Assembly (NCBI GenBank): GCA_005524015.1
Contig: SULG01000003.1
Span: forward strand, 23,925-87,924
DNA length: 64,000 bases
Source: Candidatus Jettenia ecosi
GTDB lineage: Bacteria; Planctomycetota; Brocadiia; Brocadiales; Brocadiaceae
Reading direction: 5' to 3'
This document shows positions 54,760-61,771 of the stretch, piece by piece. The notes beneath the pieces are model-generated. The model saw nothing but the letters and a program-made list of their open reading frames with translations, ran no database searches and had not been told where the DNA came from. The translations under genes and the position numbers were made by a program. Position 1 is the stretch's first letter. Each line of letters begins with the position of its first letter.

Positions 54760-54823
54760 ATCCCCCTCCTGGATTTATCAGGGCAGTCCTTGAGTTATAA
54801 TAGAGGTTTGATTAATAGGATTT

Positions 54824-54854
54824 ATATCCTGTTACTCCTGTTATCCTGTCAAAT
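54824..54854. repeat. Right inverted repeat of the GxxExxY cassette
   Basis: ATATCCTGTTACTCCTG followed by TTATCCTGTCAAAT is the inverted partner of 54043-54072. It ends 10 bases before the ABC ATPase stop codon. Confidence 0.75.
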
Positions 54855-54863
54855 ATTTTGTAT

Positions 54864-55526
54864 TTACTCAATCCTACCATTTTTCAGTTTAAAAACTCTA
54901 TCAGCAACTTTCTCAAACCGGGCATCATGTGTGGCAACCAAAATAGTTGCGCCATTGTTCTTCAATTCAGTTAAAAGTTTTAACATATGCTCTCCGGTTT
55001 CCTCATCAATATTTGATGTAGGCTCATCTGCAATAATGATCTCAGGATCATTTACCAATGCCCGTGCAATAGCTACCCTTTGTTGCTGCCCCCCACTCAG
55101 TTCTTCAGGTATGTGGTCCAACCGGTCACCAAGCTCAACCCTTTCTAAAAGTAATCTTGCCCTTTCAAAACGTTTTTTGGGATCGACTCCTAACGGGATA
55201 AGGGGATAAGAGACGTTCTCCCAACTGGTAAGCCGCGGGATGAGATGAAAATCTTGAAAAATAAAGCCAATCTTTTCCCGTCGTAATCTTGAAAGAGCAA
55301 TATCCGAAAAAGAAGTGATGTCTTCGTCATACATAAACACCTTGCCTTCGGTAGGTCTGTCGAGTGTACCAATGACATTGAGTAAAGTGGTTTTTCCGGA
55401 GCCGGAAGGTCCTTTGAATGTCACAAAGCTGTTTTTCGTGATTTCTAAAGTAATATCCCGTATGGCGCGTACTTCGTGATGAGAATGGCTGCTATAATAT
55501 TTACTTAAATGATCAGTTTTTATCAT
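54864..55526 (-). CDS. ABC transporter ATP-binding protein, LolD/MacB type
   Basis: Walker A is GPSGSGKTT, the signature is LSGGQQQRVAIARAL, Walker B is IIIADEPTSNID and the switch His is in VATHDARF. Size (220 aa) and the DxDxT-like opening (IKTDHLSKYYSSHSHHEVRA) fit the LolD/MacB/FtsE group, which power extracytoplasmic work or efflux. The permease gene is 3 bases upstream. With the NosL-like and polytopic genes downstream, a role in cofactor (perhaps copper) handling in the periplasm is possible, by inference only. Confidence 0.9.
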   Translation of the reverse strand: MIKTDHLSKYYSSHSHHEVRAIRDITLEITKNSFVTFKGPSGSGKTTLLNVIGTLDRPTEGKVFMYDEDITSFSDIALSRLRREKIGFIFQDFHLIPRLTSWENVSYPLIPLGVDPKKRFERARLLLERVELGDRLDHIPEELSGGQQQRVAIARALVNDPEIIIADEPTSNIDEETGEHMLKLLTELKNNGATILVATHDARFEKVADRVFKLKNGRIE

Positions 55527-55529
55527 GCT

Positions 55530-56693
55530 TTATTTCATTGATATAACAGGTGATTCGGTGGATGCCTTCCAGGAAGAGTAGATACTGCCGACCATCGTAA
55601 GGATAAAGGCAAAAAAGAAACTCAATAAACATGGCAATGGGAGAAACCTTGCTGGTAAAGTAAATTTAGCCAGCATAGGTATCTCTGCAATAAAAAATTG
55701 GGCAATAAATGCACCATTGAAAAGTTTGACCCAGAGGATGGAGAGCACAATGGCTATCGTCGCCCCAAGCAAACTAATAAGCAACTGCTCAAAGGAGATT
55801 AATTCTAAAACCTCCAGGGTATTCCATCCTGTAGCCTTCATAATGCCAATCTCCCTTTTCCGTTCAGATAATCCGAAACCTGAGGCTACTAATATGGCCG
55901 GTATACCAAGGGCAAATGCTACGGTATACAATGCGGTAAATATACCTTCCTTGAGCATAAATCCCTTTTTAAAATACAATTGAATCATCTGTTTATCCTG
56001 GAGCCTGTAAGGCTCGTTTTGCAGGATATCATAGAGATCAGTAGCAATTTCTGAATTATGTCCCGGCAGACTGTGGATTTGTATATCTGTTGCAACACCC
56101 TGCTTGCCGAACAATTCACCTGCATCGTTGAAAGACATAAGTATCATAGAGGATCCCCAGATACTGGAATCCGAAGAGAAAATCCCCACAACAGTAAAAT
56201 TTTTACGCTGTTGTCCACGCATACTAAACTGGTCGCCTATCTGTAACTTAAAATGCTCTTTTAGTTCATGACCCACAACCACTTCATTTGCATTTTCAAA
56301 AATCCTGCCCGAAATGCAGGTGATAGATTTTGGGATGTCCTCTTTGTTAATGCCAACAATGACTGCCAGTTTATTTTGCAAAAAGCCTCTGCCGATAATC
56401 CGTGGTATTGCCTTTGTTACGCCAAAGATTTTTTTAATTTCATCGAGATACTTGAGGGGAATGGCAGCATTCCTGCCAAATTCATCAAAAATGATATAGA
56501 GGTCTGCACCTTCTTTAACAGAAACCAGGGACTGCGCCCTGATGCCTTCTGAGATAGCGATAGCTGTTATAAAAGGGGAGAGGATGGCAATAATACAGAG
56601 ACAAACAACAACAGTCTTTGTCCTGTGCCGTAATAAATTTTCTGTTGCCAGGAGAAATAAATTAATGTGTTTATGAATCATGTATCTTCTCAA
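55530..56693 (-). CDS. ABC transporter permease, MacB/FtsX type
   Basis: Four membrane helices are seen, one at the N-terminus (TVVVCLCIIAILSPFITAIAI) and three at the C-terminus after residue 250. A large periplasmic MacB_PCD-like domain lies between (IIGRGFLQNKLAVIVGINKE; NEVVVGHELKEHFKLQIGDQ). The FtsX domain contains RKREIGIMKATGWN. The length of 387 aa is normal. It is the first gene of the cluster, and another in-frame ATG lies 12 bases downstream of the one used. Confidence 0.88.
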   Translation of the reverse strand: MRRYMIHKHINLFLLATENLLRHRTKTVVVCLCIIAILSPFITAIAISEGIRAQSLVSVKEGADLYIIFDEFGRNAAIPLKYLDEIKKIFGVTKAIPRIIGRGFLQNKLAVIVGINKEDIPKSITCISGRIFENANEVVVGHELKEHFKLQIGDQFSMRGQQRKNFTVVGIFSSDSSIWGSSMILMSFNDAGELFGKQGVATDIQIHSLPGHNSEIATDLYDILQNEPYRLQDKQMIQLYFKKGFMLKEGIFTALYTVAFALGIPAILVASGFGLSERKREIGIMKATGWNTLEVLELISFEQLLISLLGATIAIVLSILWVKLFNGAFIAQFFIAEIPMLAKFTLPARFLPLPCLLSFFFAFILTMVGSIYSSWKASTESPVISMK

Positions 56694-56781
56694 TCATTAC
56701 GGAACTCAGCATACGAATAAATATTTTAGTATTATAACGAAAAGATATTGAGATTTTCAGTATAATTCTTCGGACTTTTAT

Positions 56782-56810
56782 TTGACAACCGCTGTGCCGT
56801 ACGATACTAT
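56782..56810 (+). promoter_or_regulatory. Candidate promoter upstream of hicAB
   Basis: TTGACA (56782-56787), 17 bases, then TACTAT (56805-56810). A second, weaker pair (TTGACT at 56936, TAGAAT at 56961, spacing 19) lies closer to the hicA start. Between them the minus strand has a start-less frame reading VFIDSAALNGKSVWVDEVYK, possibly a gene remnant; the rest of 56694-56992 is featureless. Confidence 0.45.
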
Positions 56811-56992
56811 GCTGACAGCCTTAAAATATAGGGTAAAAATATTATAAAATATGAAATTTATACACTTCATCAACCCAAACGCTTTTCCCATTCAAGGCAG
56901 CAGAGTCAATAAATACTTTATCGCATGTAATGGTCTTGACTATAATCTCTTTCTAGTGAATAGAATTTGGGTTTTTGTTAAAATAAATCAAA

Positions 56993-57253
56993 ATGAGTAA
57001 GCACGAAAGACTTTTGCTCAAAATCTTAAGTGGAACTTCTGATGCAAACGTTCACTTTGATGATTTATGTAATTTGTTGATAAGCTTTAGCTTTGAGATG
57101 CGGATTAGAGGTAGTCATCATATGTTTAGAAAAGAAGGTGTGGTAGAGAAAATTAATCTTCAACGGGCTGGTAATAAAGCTAAGCCGTATCAGGTAAAAC
57201 AGGTAAGGAATGTTTTAGTAAAGTATAAATTGGGAGGAGATATTGATGTATAA
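56993..57253 (+). CDS. hicA: HicA-type mRNA interferase toxin
   Basis: HicA toxins cleave mRNA and tmRNA. The double-stranded-RNA-binding-like fold carries the catalytic His in RIRGSHHMFRKEG, and the typical end NLQRAGNKAKPYQVKQVRNVLVKY (shortened here) is present. The length of 86 aa is normal. There is no clear ribosome site before the ATG. It overlaps hicB by 8 bases, with the toxin first, as is common for hicAB. Confidence 0.9.
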   Translation: MSKHERLLLKILSGTSDANVHFDDLCNLLISFSFEMRIRGSHHMFRKEGVVEKINLQRAGNKAKPYQVKQVRNVLVKYKLGGDIDV

Positions 57254-57458
57254 GTATGAGATTATAATTTATTGGAGCAACGAAGATGAGGTTTTTATAG
57301 CGGAGATACCTGAACTTCAGGGATGCACGGCTCATGGAGATACTCCTGAAGATGCATTAAAAAATGCCAAGGAAGCGATTCAATTATGGATTGATACAGC
57401 AAAAGAATTTGGGGACCCAATCCCTAAACCAAAAGGTAGTAAATTAATGTACGCATAA
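57246..57458 (+). CDS. hicB: HicB-type antitoxin
   Basis: The partially degraded RNase H-like HicB fold is clear: WSNEDEVFIAEIPELQGCTA, then HGDTPEDALKNAKEAIQLWI. At 70 aa it is the short form without an added DNA-binding domain, so autoregulation may rely on the complex. The ATG at 57246 follows GGAGGAG, which lies within hicA. Confidence 0.9.
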   Translation: MYKYEIIIYWSNEDEVFIAEIPELQGCTAHGDTPEDALKNAKEAIQLWIDTAKEFGDPIPKPKGSKLMYA

Positions 57459-57629
57459 TATTCTTAAAGGTACTATCAATCGCTAAATAGCATGTGGAAA
57501 GTTGAATATATAAAACGAAAGCTTGCATTTCATCCCATTATGGTTCAGGCTGCATAGAAAGAGGCGTGGTAAAAAAGTTCATCTGGGACACTTCTGCAAT
57601 AGTCAACATAAAGAAACCAATTAGGATAG

Positions 57630-57959
57630 TTATTCGGCCTGGACATAGTCTAACCAAAGACTTATCGGATGGATTACGGTACCATACCAAAACATTTCCT
57701 GACTATATGACCGATGCCTGAGCCTAAGGGGTTTTCCATATCCTGTTTCAAGTATATTCCATTCGTTTTCAACCTCCGGAGCCTTAAATCGGGCGTTTTT
57801 TGGCAATGAAACGAGGTAATAGCTGTAAAGCCCCAATGCATTACTAGCCTGTTTAATCTGCCAGTCTTCGTGGGTTTTCGACAAATATTTCTGGAAATGT
57901 TGGGCATCATCGAATCGTCCGTGTAGGTATTCAAATGTCTGACCAATCAGCGCTGACAA
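57630..57959 (-). CDS. Hypothetical protein, 109 aa, possibly a fragment
   Basis: The translation is coherent (HFQKYLSKTHEDWQIKQASN; LGLYSYYLVSLPKNARFK; EMFWYGTVIHPISLWLDYVQ), but I do not recognise it. Its start overlaps the start of the EcsC-like frame on the opposite strand, so at least one of the two starts is wrong or one gene is truncated. The 170 bases between hicB and its stop hold nothing I recognise. Confidence 0.4.
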   Translation of the reverse strand: MSALIGQTFEYLHGRFDDAQHFQKYLSKTHEDWQIKQASNALGLYSYYLVSLPKNARFKAPEVENEWNILETGYGKPLRLRHRSYSQEMFWYGTVIHPISLWLDYVQAE

Positions 57960-58608
57960 TGTTTGTTCTCAAGGCGATAGATACGTTGCAGCCAAATCAT
58001 GACGATGTCGCCCGCCACATCTCGATCTACGGTCTGCTCATCCGAGGTTGTCGAAAGATGCTCTGGCAGAAAAATGGGCCAACAAAATATGCTGGCGCTA
58101 TGCGTTGGAGGGTGCGGCTACGGCGTTGCCTAGCGCAATTCCAGGTTTAGGTACGGCGGTACAGGTCGGCGTCGAGGCCGGTGCAATTTCGGCCGATTTG
58201 GTCTATATGCTTCGGTGCATGGCTCGCATAACTATTGGAGTAGGACAAATTTACGAGCGCGATACCAGTGCCTCCTTCAACCAAGATTTTGTTCGTGTTC
58301 TGGGTGTTTGGTGTGGTGTTCTTAGCCTTGGCAAGGAAGCCACGATCCGTGTTGCGTCGAAGGTTGCAATTGCTCAGTTCGATAAGGTTCCGGCAGAAAT
58401 CTTCAAACGTATTAACCGTAAGGTGGGAACAACGATCGTCACCAAGTATGGTACCAAGCGAGGGGGTATCGCCTTAGGACGGTTGATTCCGTTTGGCGTT
58501 GGGGCTGTCGTTGGCGGCGGATTTAATTTGGCAACCATGAAAGGTTTTAAGAGAGCTGCGATCAAGTACTACAAGACTGATGACGCCATTCTTTATGAGG
58601 AAAACTGA
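57959..58608 (+). pseudogene. EcsC-family protein gene with a one-base frameshift; probable integron gene cassette
   Basis: The main frame (from 58048) reads SKDALAEKWANKICWRYALE, TALPSAIPGLGTAVQVGVEA and GAISADLVYMLRCMARITIG, resembling EcsC-family proteins, with a hydrophobic C-terminus (LIPFGVGAVVGGGFNLATM). The preceding frame (57959-58050) supplies a fitting N-terminus, DTLQPNHDDVARHISIYGLL then IRG. One extra T at about 58045 would join them as IRG-LSKDAL. Base composition is visibly more GC-rich than the neighbours. The stop is three bases from an attC-like site, so this looks like a captured cassette. If the frameshift is a sequencing error, the gene is intact. Confidence 0.6.
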
Positions 58609-58610
58609 TG

Positions 58611-58679
58611 CTCCAACCCTTCATTCCACCGGACCTGCCGCGGCAAGCCGCGTCAGGCCGGCGAATTAAGACGTTAGGT
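58611..58679 (+). other. attC-like integron recombination site
   Basis: The 69-base site begins CTCCAAC (R'') and ends GTTAGGT (R'), matching the AAC / GTTRRRY core pattern. Inside it, CTTCATTCCACCGG and CCGGCGAATTAAG pair with an unpaired base on one side, as L'' and L' do. The centre (CCTG-C-CGCGGC-AA-GCCGCG-T-CAGG) folds into a long GC-rich stem. It follows the EcsC-like stop by two bases and is followed by the next gene in the same direction, as in a cassette array. Confidence 0.7.
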
Positions 58680-58710
58680 GCACGGATGCTTGAATTATAG
58701 GGGCTGTTGT

Positions 58711-59331
58711 ATGAAGAAAATGTTTCGTCGAGAAGTGAATCGAATAGCTGAAGTGCATTTTTATTTGAGGCCCTTATTAAGCAGCAGCCTAAGGAAGCAG
58801 CTAATAAACCCTGACGTTAAAACCATAGTTGGCGGTTATGAAAATTACTATGATTTCTGGCATGGCAGTTATAACGACCGCTTCTTCGACATGACTACAA
58901 TGATTCGCTTGGGAACAGTTGTTGAGAATTGCCTTAAGTATTACTATATGACTCGTAAAGGACATAAAAACCTTATTGATTTGAAGGCTGACCCGAATTA
59001 TAAGAAAAATATCTTCCAGCGCATACAGAACTATCAGTCTGATGGAGCTCTAAAAATATACCGGGACGCATTGGGGTATGAGCTAACGTCAAATCCCCAT
59101 CTTAAGTCCATGCAGGAGGCTATGATGCATCGACATTTTTACGCTCATAATGCTGGACTTCTGGATGATGAATATATTGACAACATCAAGAAGATTACAG
59201 GAGCCGATCTCACAGCAGATCCAAATATCGCGGTATCATACCCACATCAGGACACATACTGGTTTGAACCCCTGAAAAACCTAAAGTTCTTCATTGAGGA
59301 GGCGAGAAGATTCTTCGCTCAATTCCCTTGA
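58711..59331 (+). CDS. HEPN-like domain protein in a gene cassette
   Basis: The protein has 206 residues and is mostly helical. HLKSMQEAMMHRHFYAHNAG carries R-x4-H (RHFYAH), the catalytic pattern of HEPN ribonucleases and toxins, followed by LLDDEYIDNIKKITG, as is usual in HEPN proteins. The upstream helices include TTMIRLGTVVENCLKYYY. The ATG at 58711 has AGGGG seven bases upstream; a GTG at 58678 overlaps the attC site. It lies between a complete attC-like site and a half attC, so it has the layout of an integron cassette. A role in defence or stress is inference. Confidence 0.6.
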   Translation: MKKMFRREVNRIAEVHFYLRPLLSSSLRKQLINPDVKTIVGGYENYYDFWHGSYNDRFFDMTTMIRLGTVVENCLKYYYMTRKGHKNLIDLKADPNYKKNIFQRIQNYQSDGALKIYRDALGYELTSNPHLKSMQEAMMHRHFYAHNAGLLDDEYIDNIKKITGADLTADPNIAVSYPHQDTYWFEPLKNLKFFIEEARRFFAQFP

Positions 59332-59344
59332 ATGGCAGGAGTGC

Positions 59345-59370
59345 GCCTAACAAGTCGCTCAAGCTGACCC
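59345..59370 (+). other. 5' half of a second attC-like site
   Basis: GCCTAACAAGTCGCTCAAGC then TGACCC is the classical R''-L'' opening of attC sites and lies 13 bases after the stop of the HEPN-like gene. No mirrored GGGTCAGC...GTTAGGC was found downstream, so the site is truncated and the array broken here. The remaining bases to 59567 hold no gene I recognise. Confidence 0.7.
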
Positions 59371-59567
59371 GATGCCAGCAGTCTTGTCATGTACTGTGAG
59401 TTGAATGTGGAATTCTAGGGATACCATACTTAAGTTATGGAGATTCCCATTCAAATTTTACTCTTACTGAAAGGTTTTTTTCATGGTACAGAATTTATCA
59501 TTATCTACTATGCACACAACCTATGCCAGAAGTAAAATATTTGGTCCAAACACTTTTCCCTTTTCTT

Positions 59568-59834
59568 TTAAACGTCACTTGATACAGCTTTTTTAACCGT
59601 CTTTCCAATTTTGTAGAGAAATTCTGGTGCAAAATCAGCACCGTTAGGCCACTCAATAGTATTTGTATCCGGGTTAACAACCACTTGTTTAAATACTGTA
59701 ATGTCTCTTAATGGCTCAAACATCTCACCATAGAGTTCGTCTTTCAAATCTACATTTTCGATAACACCGTTGTTAAATTTGACTCTTAGTTTATAGCCTT
59801 CTCTATAAACAACATTAACGACATGTAAAAACAT
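59568..59834 (-). CDS. DUF2442 domain protein
   Basis: The short protein (88 aa) reads VYREGYKLRVKFNNGVIENV, DLKDELYGEMFEPLRDITVF and NPDTNTIEWPNGADFAPEFL, the DUF2442 pattern. The ATG at 59834 follows GGGGGAAAAGG; a longer frame to 59900 would overlap the DUF4160 gene. DUF2442 and DUF4160 genes are commonly adjacent, perhaps as a toxin-antitoxin-like pair, but the function is not known. Confidence 0.85.
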   Translation of the reverse strand: MFLHVVNVVYREGYKLRVKFNNGVIENVDLKDELYGEMFEPLRDITVFKQVVVNPDTNTIEWPNGADFAPEFLYKIGKTVKKAVSSDV

Positions 59835-59845
59835 ACCTTTTCCCC

Positions 59846-60064
59846 CTATAGTAATGGCGGTATACCTTGTAATTGCTTCCGCTCTCGTGCTCGTTTCCAA
59901 TTGTTCAATAACGCTGCCTGATAAATCTCGTACTACTCTAATACCATACGAAGTGCACGTTTTGACATTTTCCCTTGTACAATACCTGTCTTAATTTCGA
60001 TAGTAACTTCTTGGTCTTGATATCGGGCGTGAAGATGTGGTGATTCATGATCATTATAGTTCAT
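59846..60064 (-). pseudogene. DUF4160 gene with an in-frame TAG
   Basis: The frame reads YNDHESPHLHARYQDQEVTI, EIKTGIVQGKMSKRALRMVLE, then TAG (59935-59933), then YEIYQAALLNNWKRARERKQ and a normal stop at 59846. DUF4160 proteins usually have Trp at the TAG position (E-W-x-x-x-x), so TGG to TAG is the simplest change. The stop is 11 bases before the DUF2442 ATG. It is either a nonsense-mutated gene or a recoded one; the former is more likely. The N-terminus is uncertain. Confidence 0.7.
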
Positions 60065-60178
60065 AAGGTAATTATAGAGATGTTCCTTATTGGGCCATCT
60101 CTGGGATTGTGTTTGCGCTAAAGCCCTGTATTTTGTTCAGGGCTTTGTTCTTTTTGGTGTGGATTATTGGAATGATTG

Positions 60179-60611
60179 TCATTTTTTGAAAAAAGCAAAG
60201 AGGATTGCGAGAATTGTTCCGATCTGTCCAACCCAAAAAATAAACATCCACTTAATTAATTCGGCTTTAACAGATTCAATACGTTTATCAACTTTGTTAA
60301 TTTCTTCTTTTAGTTTTGATGTTTCTTCTGTGATACGATTATCTAGTTTTAATGTTTCTTCCGTGATGCGCTTGTCTAGTTTTGATATTTCTCCTGTGAT
60401 ATGATTGTCTAGTTTTGAGGCTTCTTCTGTGATACGTTTGTCTAGCCTGGTGGTTTTCTGTAACAAGACGTTTCTCGAAGCGTTCCTCTGCCACCTGGAG
60501 GGTGCGAGATTCGCTTCGTTCTTCAATCTTATCGAGTACTTGGACAAGTGCTTCCGCCCCTTCGGGGGTAAGTTTTTCTTGCAGGATTTTTGGTATCATT
60601 ATAATTGCCAT
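60179..60611 (-). pseudogene. Coiled-coil membrane-anchored protein (DUF1640-like) with a frameshift
   Basis: The N-terminal frame (from 60611) reads PKILQEKLTPEGAEALVQVL and EERFEKRLVTE. The C-terminal frame carries an 11-residue repeat, SKLDKRITEET in several variants (residues about 60-105 of the joined protein), and ends with a membrane helix (WMFIFWVGQIGTILAILFAF). Removing one base from the four-base T run at 60454-60457 joins them as RLVTETTRLDKRI. Separate starts in each frame are not convincing. The layout resembles short DUF1640/CCDC90-like proteins. Confidence 0.65.
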
Positions 60612-60811
60612 AGTATAAAGTTATCATATTGATAAAAGGTTTTCAACAAATAAAATCACGGCTAAATTAGGGGGGTCGAGGTTGATTTGTCAACAATAAA
60701 TATTTGATTCCATTTTCTCTGACCCCATTTTCACCCGATGGCAAATGGATAAAGAAAATCCTGAAATAACAACAACTCAGCAATAAGACCTCTCTAATGA
60801 CAGCTTTTTCA

Positions 60812-60840
60812 TTGACATACGTGATTGTATTCTGTTATAT
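60812..60840 (+). promoter_or_regulatory. Sigma70-type promoter for the amphi-Trp gene
   Basis: TTGACA (60812-60817), 17 bases, TTATAT (60835-60840), about 65 bases before the ATG, with AGGAGG at the ribosome site. The preceding 200 bases (60612-60811) show nothing else. Confidence 0.6.
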
Positions 60841-60904
60841 GAAATAGACTGTATAATAACTTGATAAGCTTAAGAAATATTCAGAAACAGGAGGTTTAAA
60901 TTAA

Positions 60905-61138
60905 ATGCCAGTACAAAAAAGAAAGCGTAAACGGGATATTGAGAAAAATTATCCAGCAAAGCAGTTTGTGATAAAACTAAGGCGACTTGCAGATTGTATT
61001 GAAAAGGGCAATCGCTTCCGGATACAAGTAGCTGGTGAACGAATAGTCATTCCGCCTACTGCCATTATCAATATCGAACATGAGCGTAGTTCTTCTGAAG
61101 AAGAGATAGAATTTCAGATTAAGTGGCAGCTTGACTAA
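60905..61138 (+). CDS. Amphi-Trp domain protein
   Basis: This small basic protein (77 aa) reads FVIKLRRLADCIEKGNRFRI, QVAGERIVIPPTAIINIEHE and ends FQIKWQLD, matching the amphi-Trp family (a beta-rich domain with a terminal amphipathic strand containing Trp). The function is not established. AGGAGG precedes the ATG by about 10 bases. Confidence 0.8.
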   Translation: MPVQKRKRKRDIEKNYPAKQFVIKLRRLADCIEKGNRFRIQVAGERIVIPPTAIINIEHERSSSEEEIEFQIKWQLD

Positions 61139-61771
61139 TAATTTGCAAACATATTTTAGCGTAGATTAAGAAAGAGGTAAATACCTGTAATGCCCTGTAT
61201 GTAAAAACGCGGATTTCCTGGAGAGCTATTTGACTTTGATTGATGCTGGCAACGTTGTCCTGTGAGTATTGATCAAGACTTATAGATAAATTCATCAGAA
61301 TTATGGTATATCTGATATCCAAGGGGTTTTCTTTTAAGCTGAGCTGAAGAAAGAGTTTTTAATGGTTGATAGGTTACACCATCAAAGGCGAAATAATTTC
61401 TGAATCTTTTTCAAAAGAAATACCCGTTGCATATTGCATACAATATCTCCAAACCGGTTTCCCTATTAATCCAGTCAGAATACGGTACAAAACCGAGGTA
61501 GGGGCGCATCTTGTGTTCGTCCTGGTTATGAAAAAACACGCCAGTTTAAGATTTTCACAATCTATGGTGGCCCTTTCCTGTCATTCCCGAATGCTTCCCC
61601 GTTCCCCATTTCCATGAGGACAAGTTTCACGAGGGCAAGTTTATCGGGAATGACAAGTAAAACAGGGATCTGAAAAGTTGTTGTCCGAAAATATGAAAAA
61701 TATTACAATTGAACTCGCCGAAAATACCAGGAAGCTCATTCACAGGTTAAATATATACCAGACAAATTTGT
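61139..61771. other. Gene-free stretch upstream of the histidine kinase
   Basis: I see no credible gene. It holds the inverted repeat at 61579-61654 and an isolated AGAATTATGGTA near 61297 that matches the start of the 200-bp dispersed element at 20766 and 31917. Confidence 0.5.
61579..61654. repeat. TGTCATTCCCGA inverted repeat
   Basis: TGTCATTCCCGA (61579-61590) is mirrored exactly by TCGGGAATGACA (61643-61654). Between them the sequence is repetitive (CATGAGGACAAGTTTCACG, then GAGGGCAAGTTTATCG). It looks like a dispersed palindromic element. Confidence 0.65.

Noticed and set aside
54751..55209. 152-codon plus-strand frame over the ABC ATPase gene
   Set aside because: It is the antisense shadow of a clear ABC ATPase with all motifs.
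56850..56953. Start-less minus-strand frame reading VFIDSAALNGKSVWVDEVYK
   Set aside because: It looks protein-like but has no start or recognisable family and is only about 35 codons, so it is mentioned with the promoter region rather than called as a gene.
57495..57501. GTTGAAT as the left border of the EcsC-like cassette
   Set aside because: It fits the loose GTTRRRY core, but no L' arm or pairing partner is visible upstream.
61366..61617. Open frame of 83 codons upstream of the histidine kinase
   Set aside because: It overlaps the TGTCATTCCCGA inverted repeat, has no ribosome site and has no protein-like composition.
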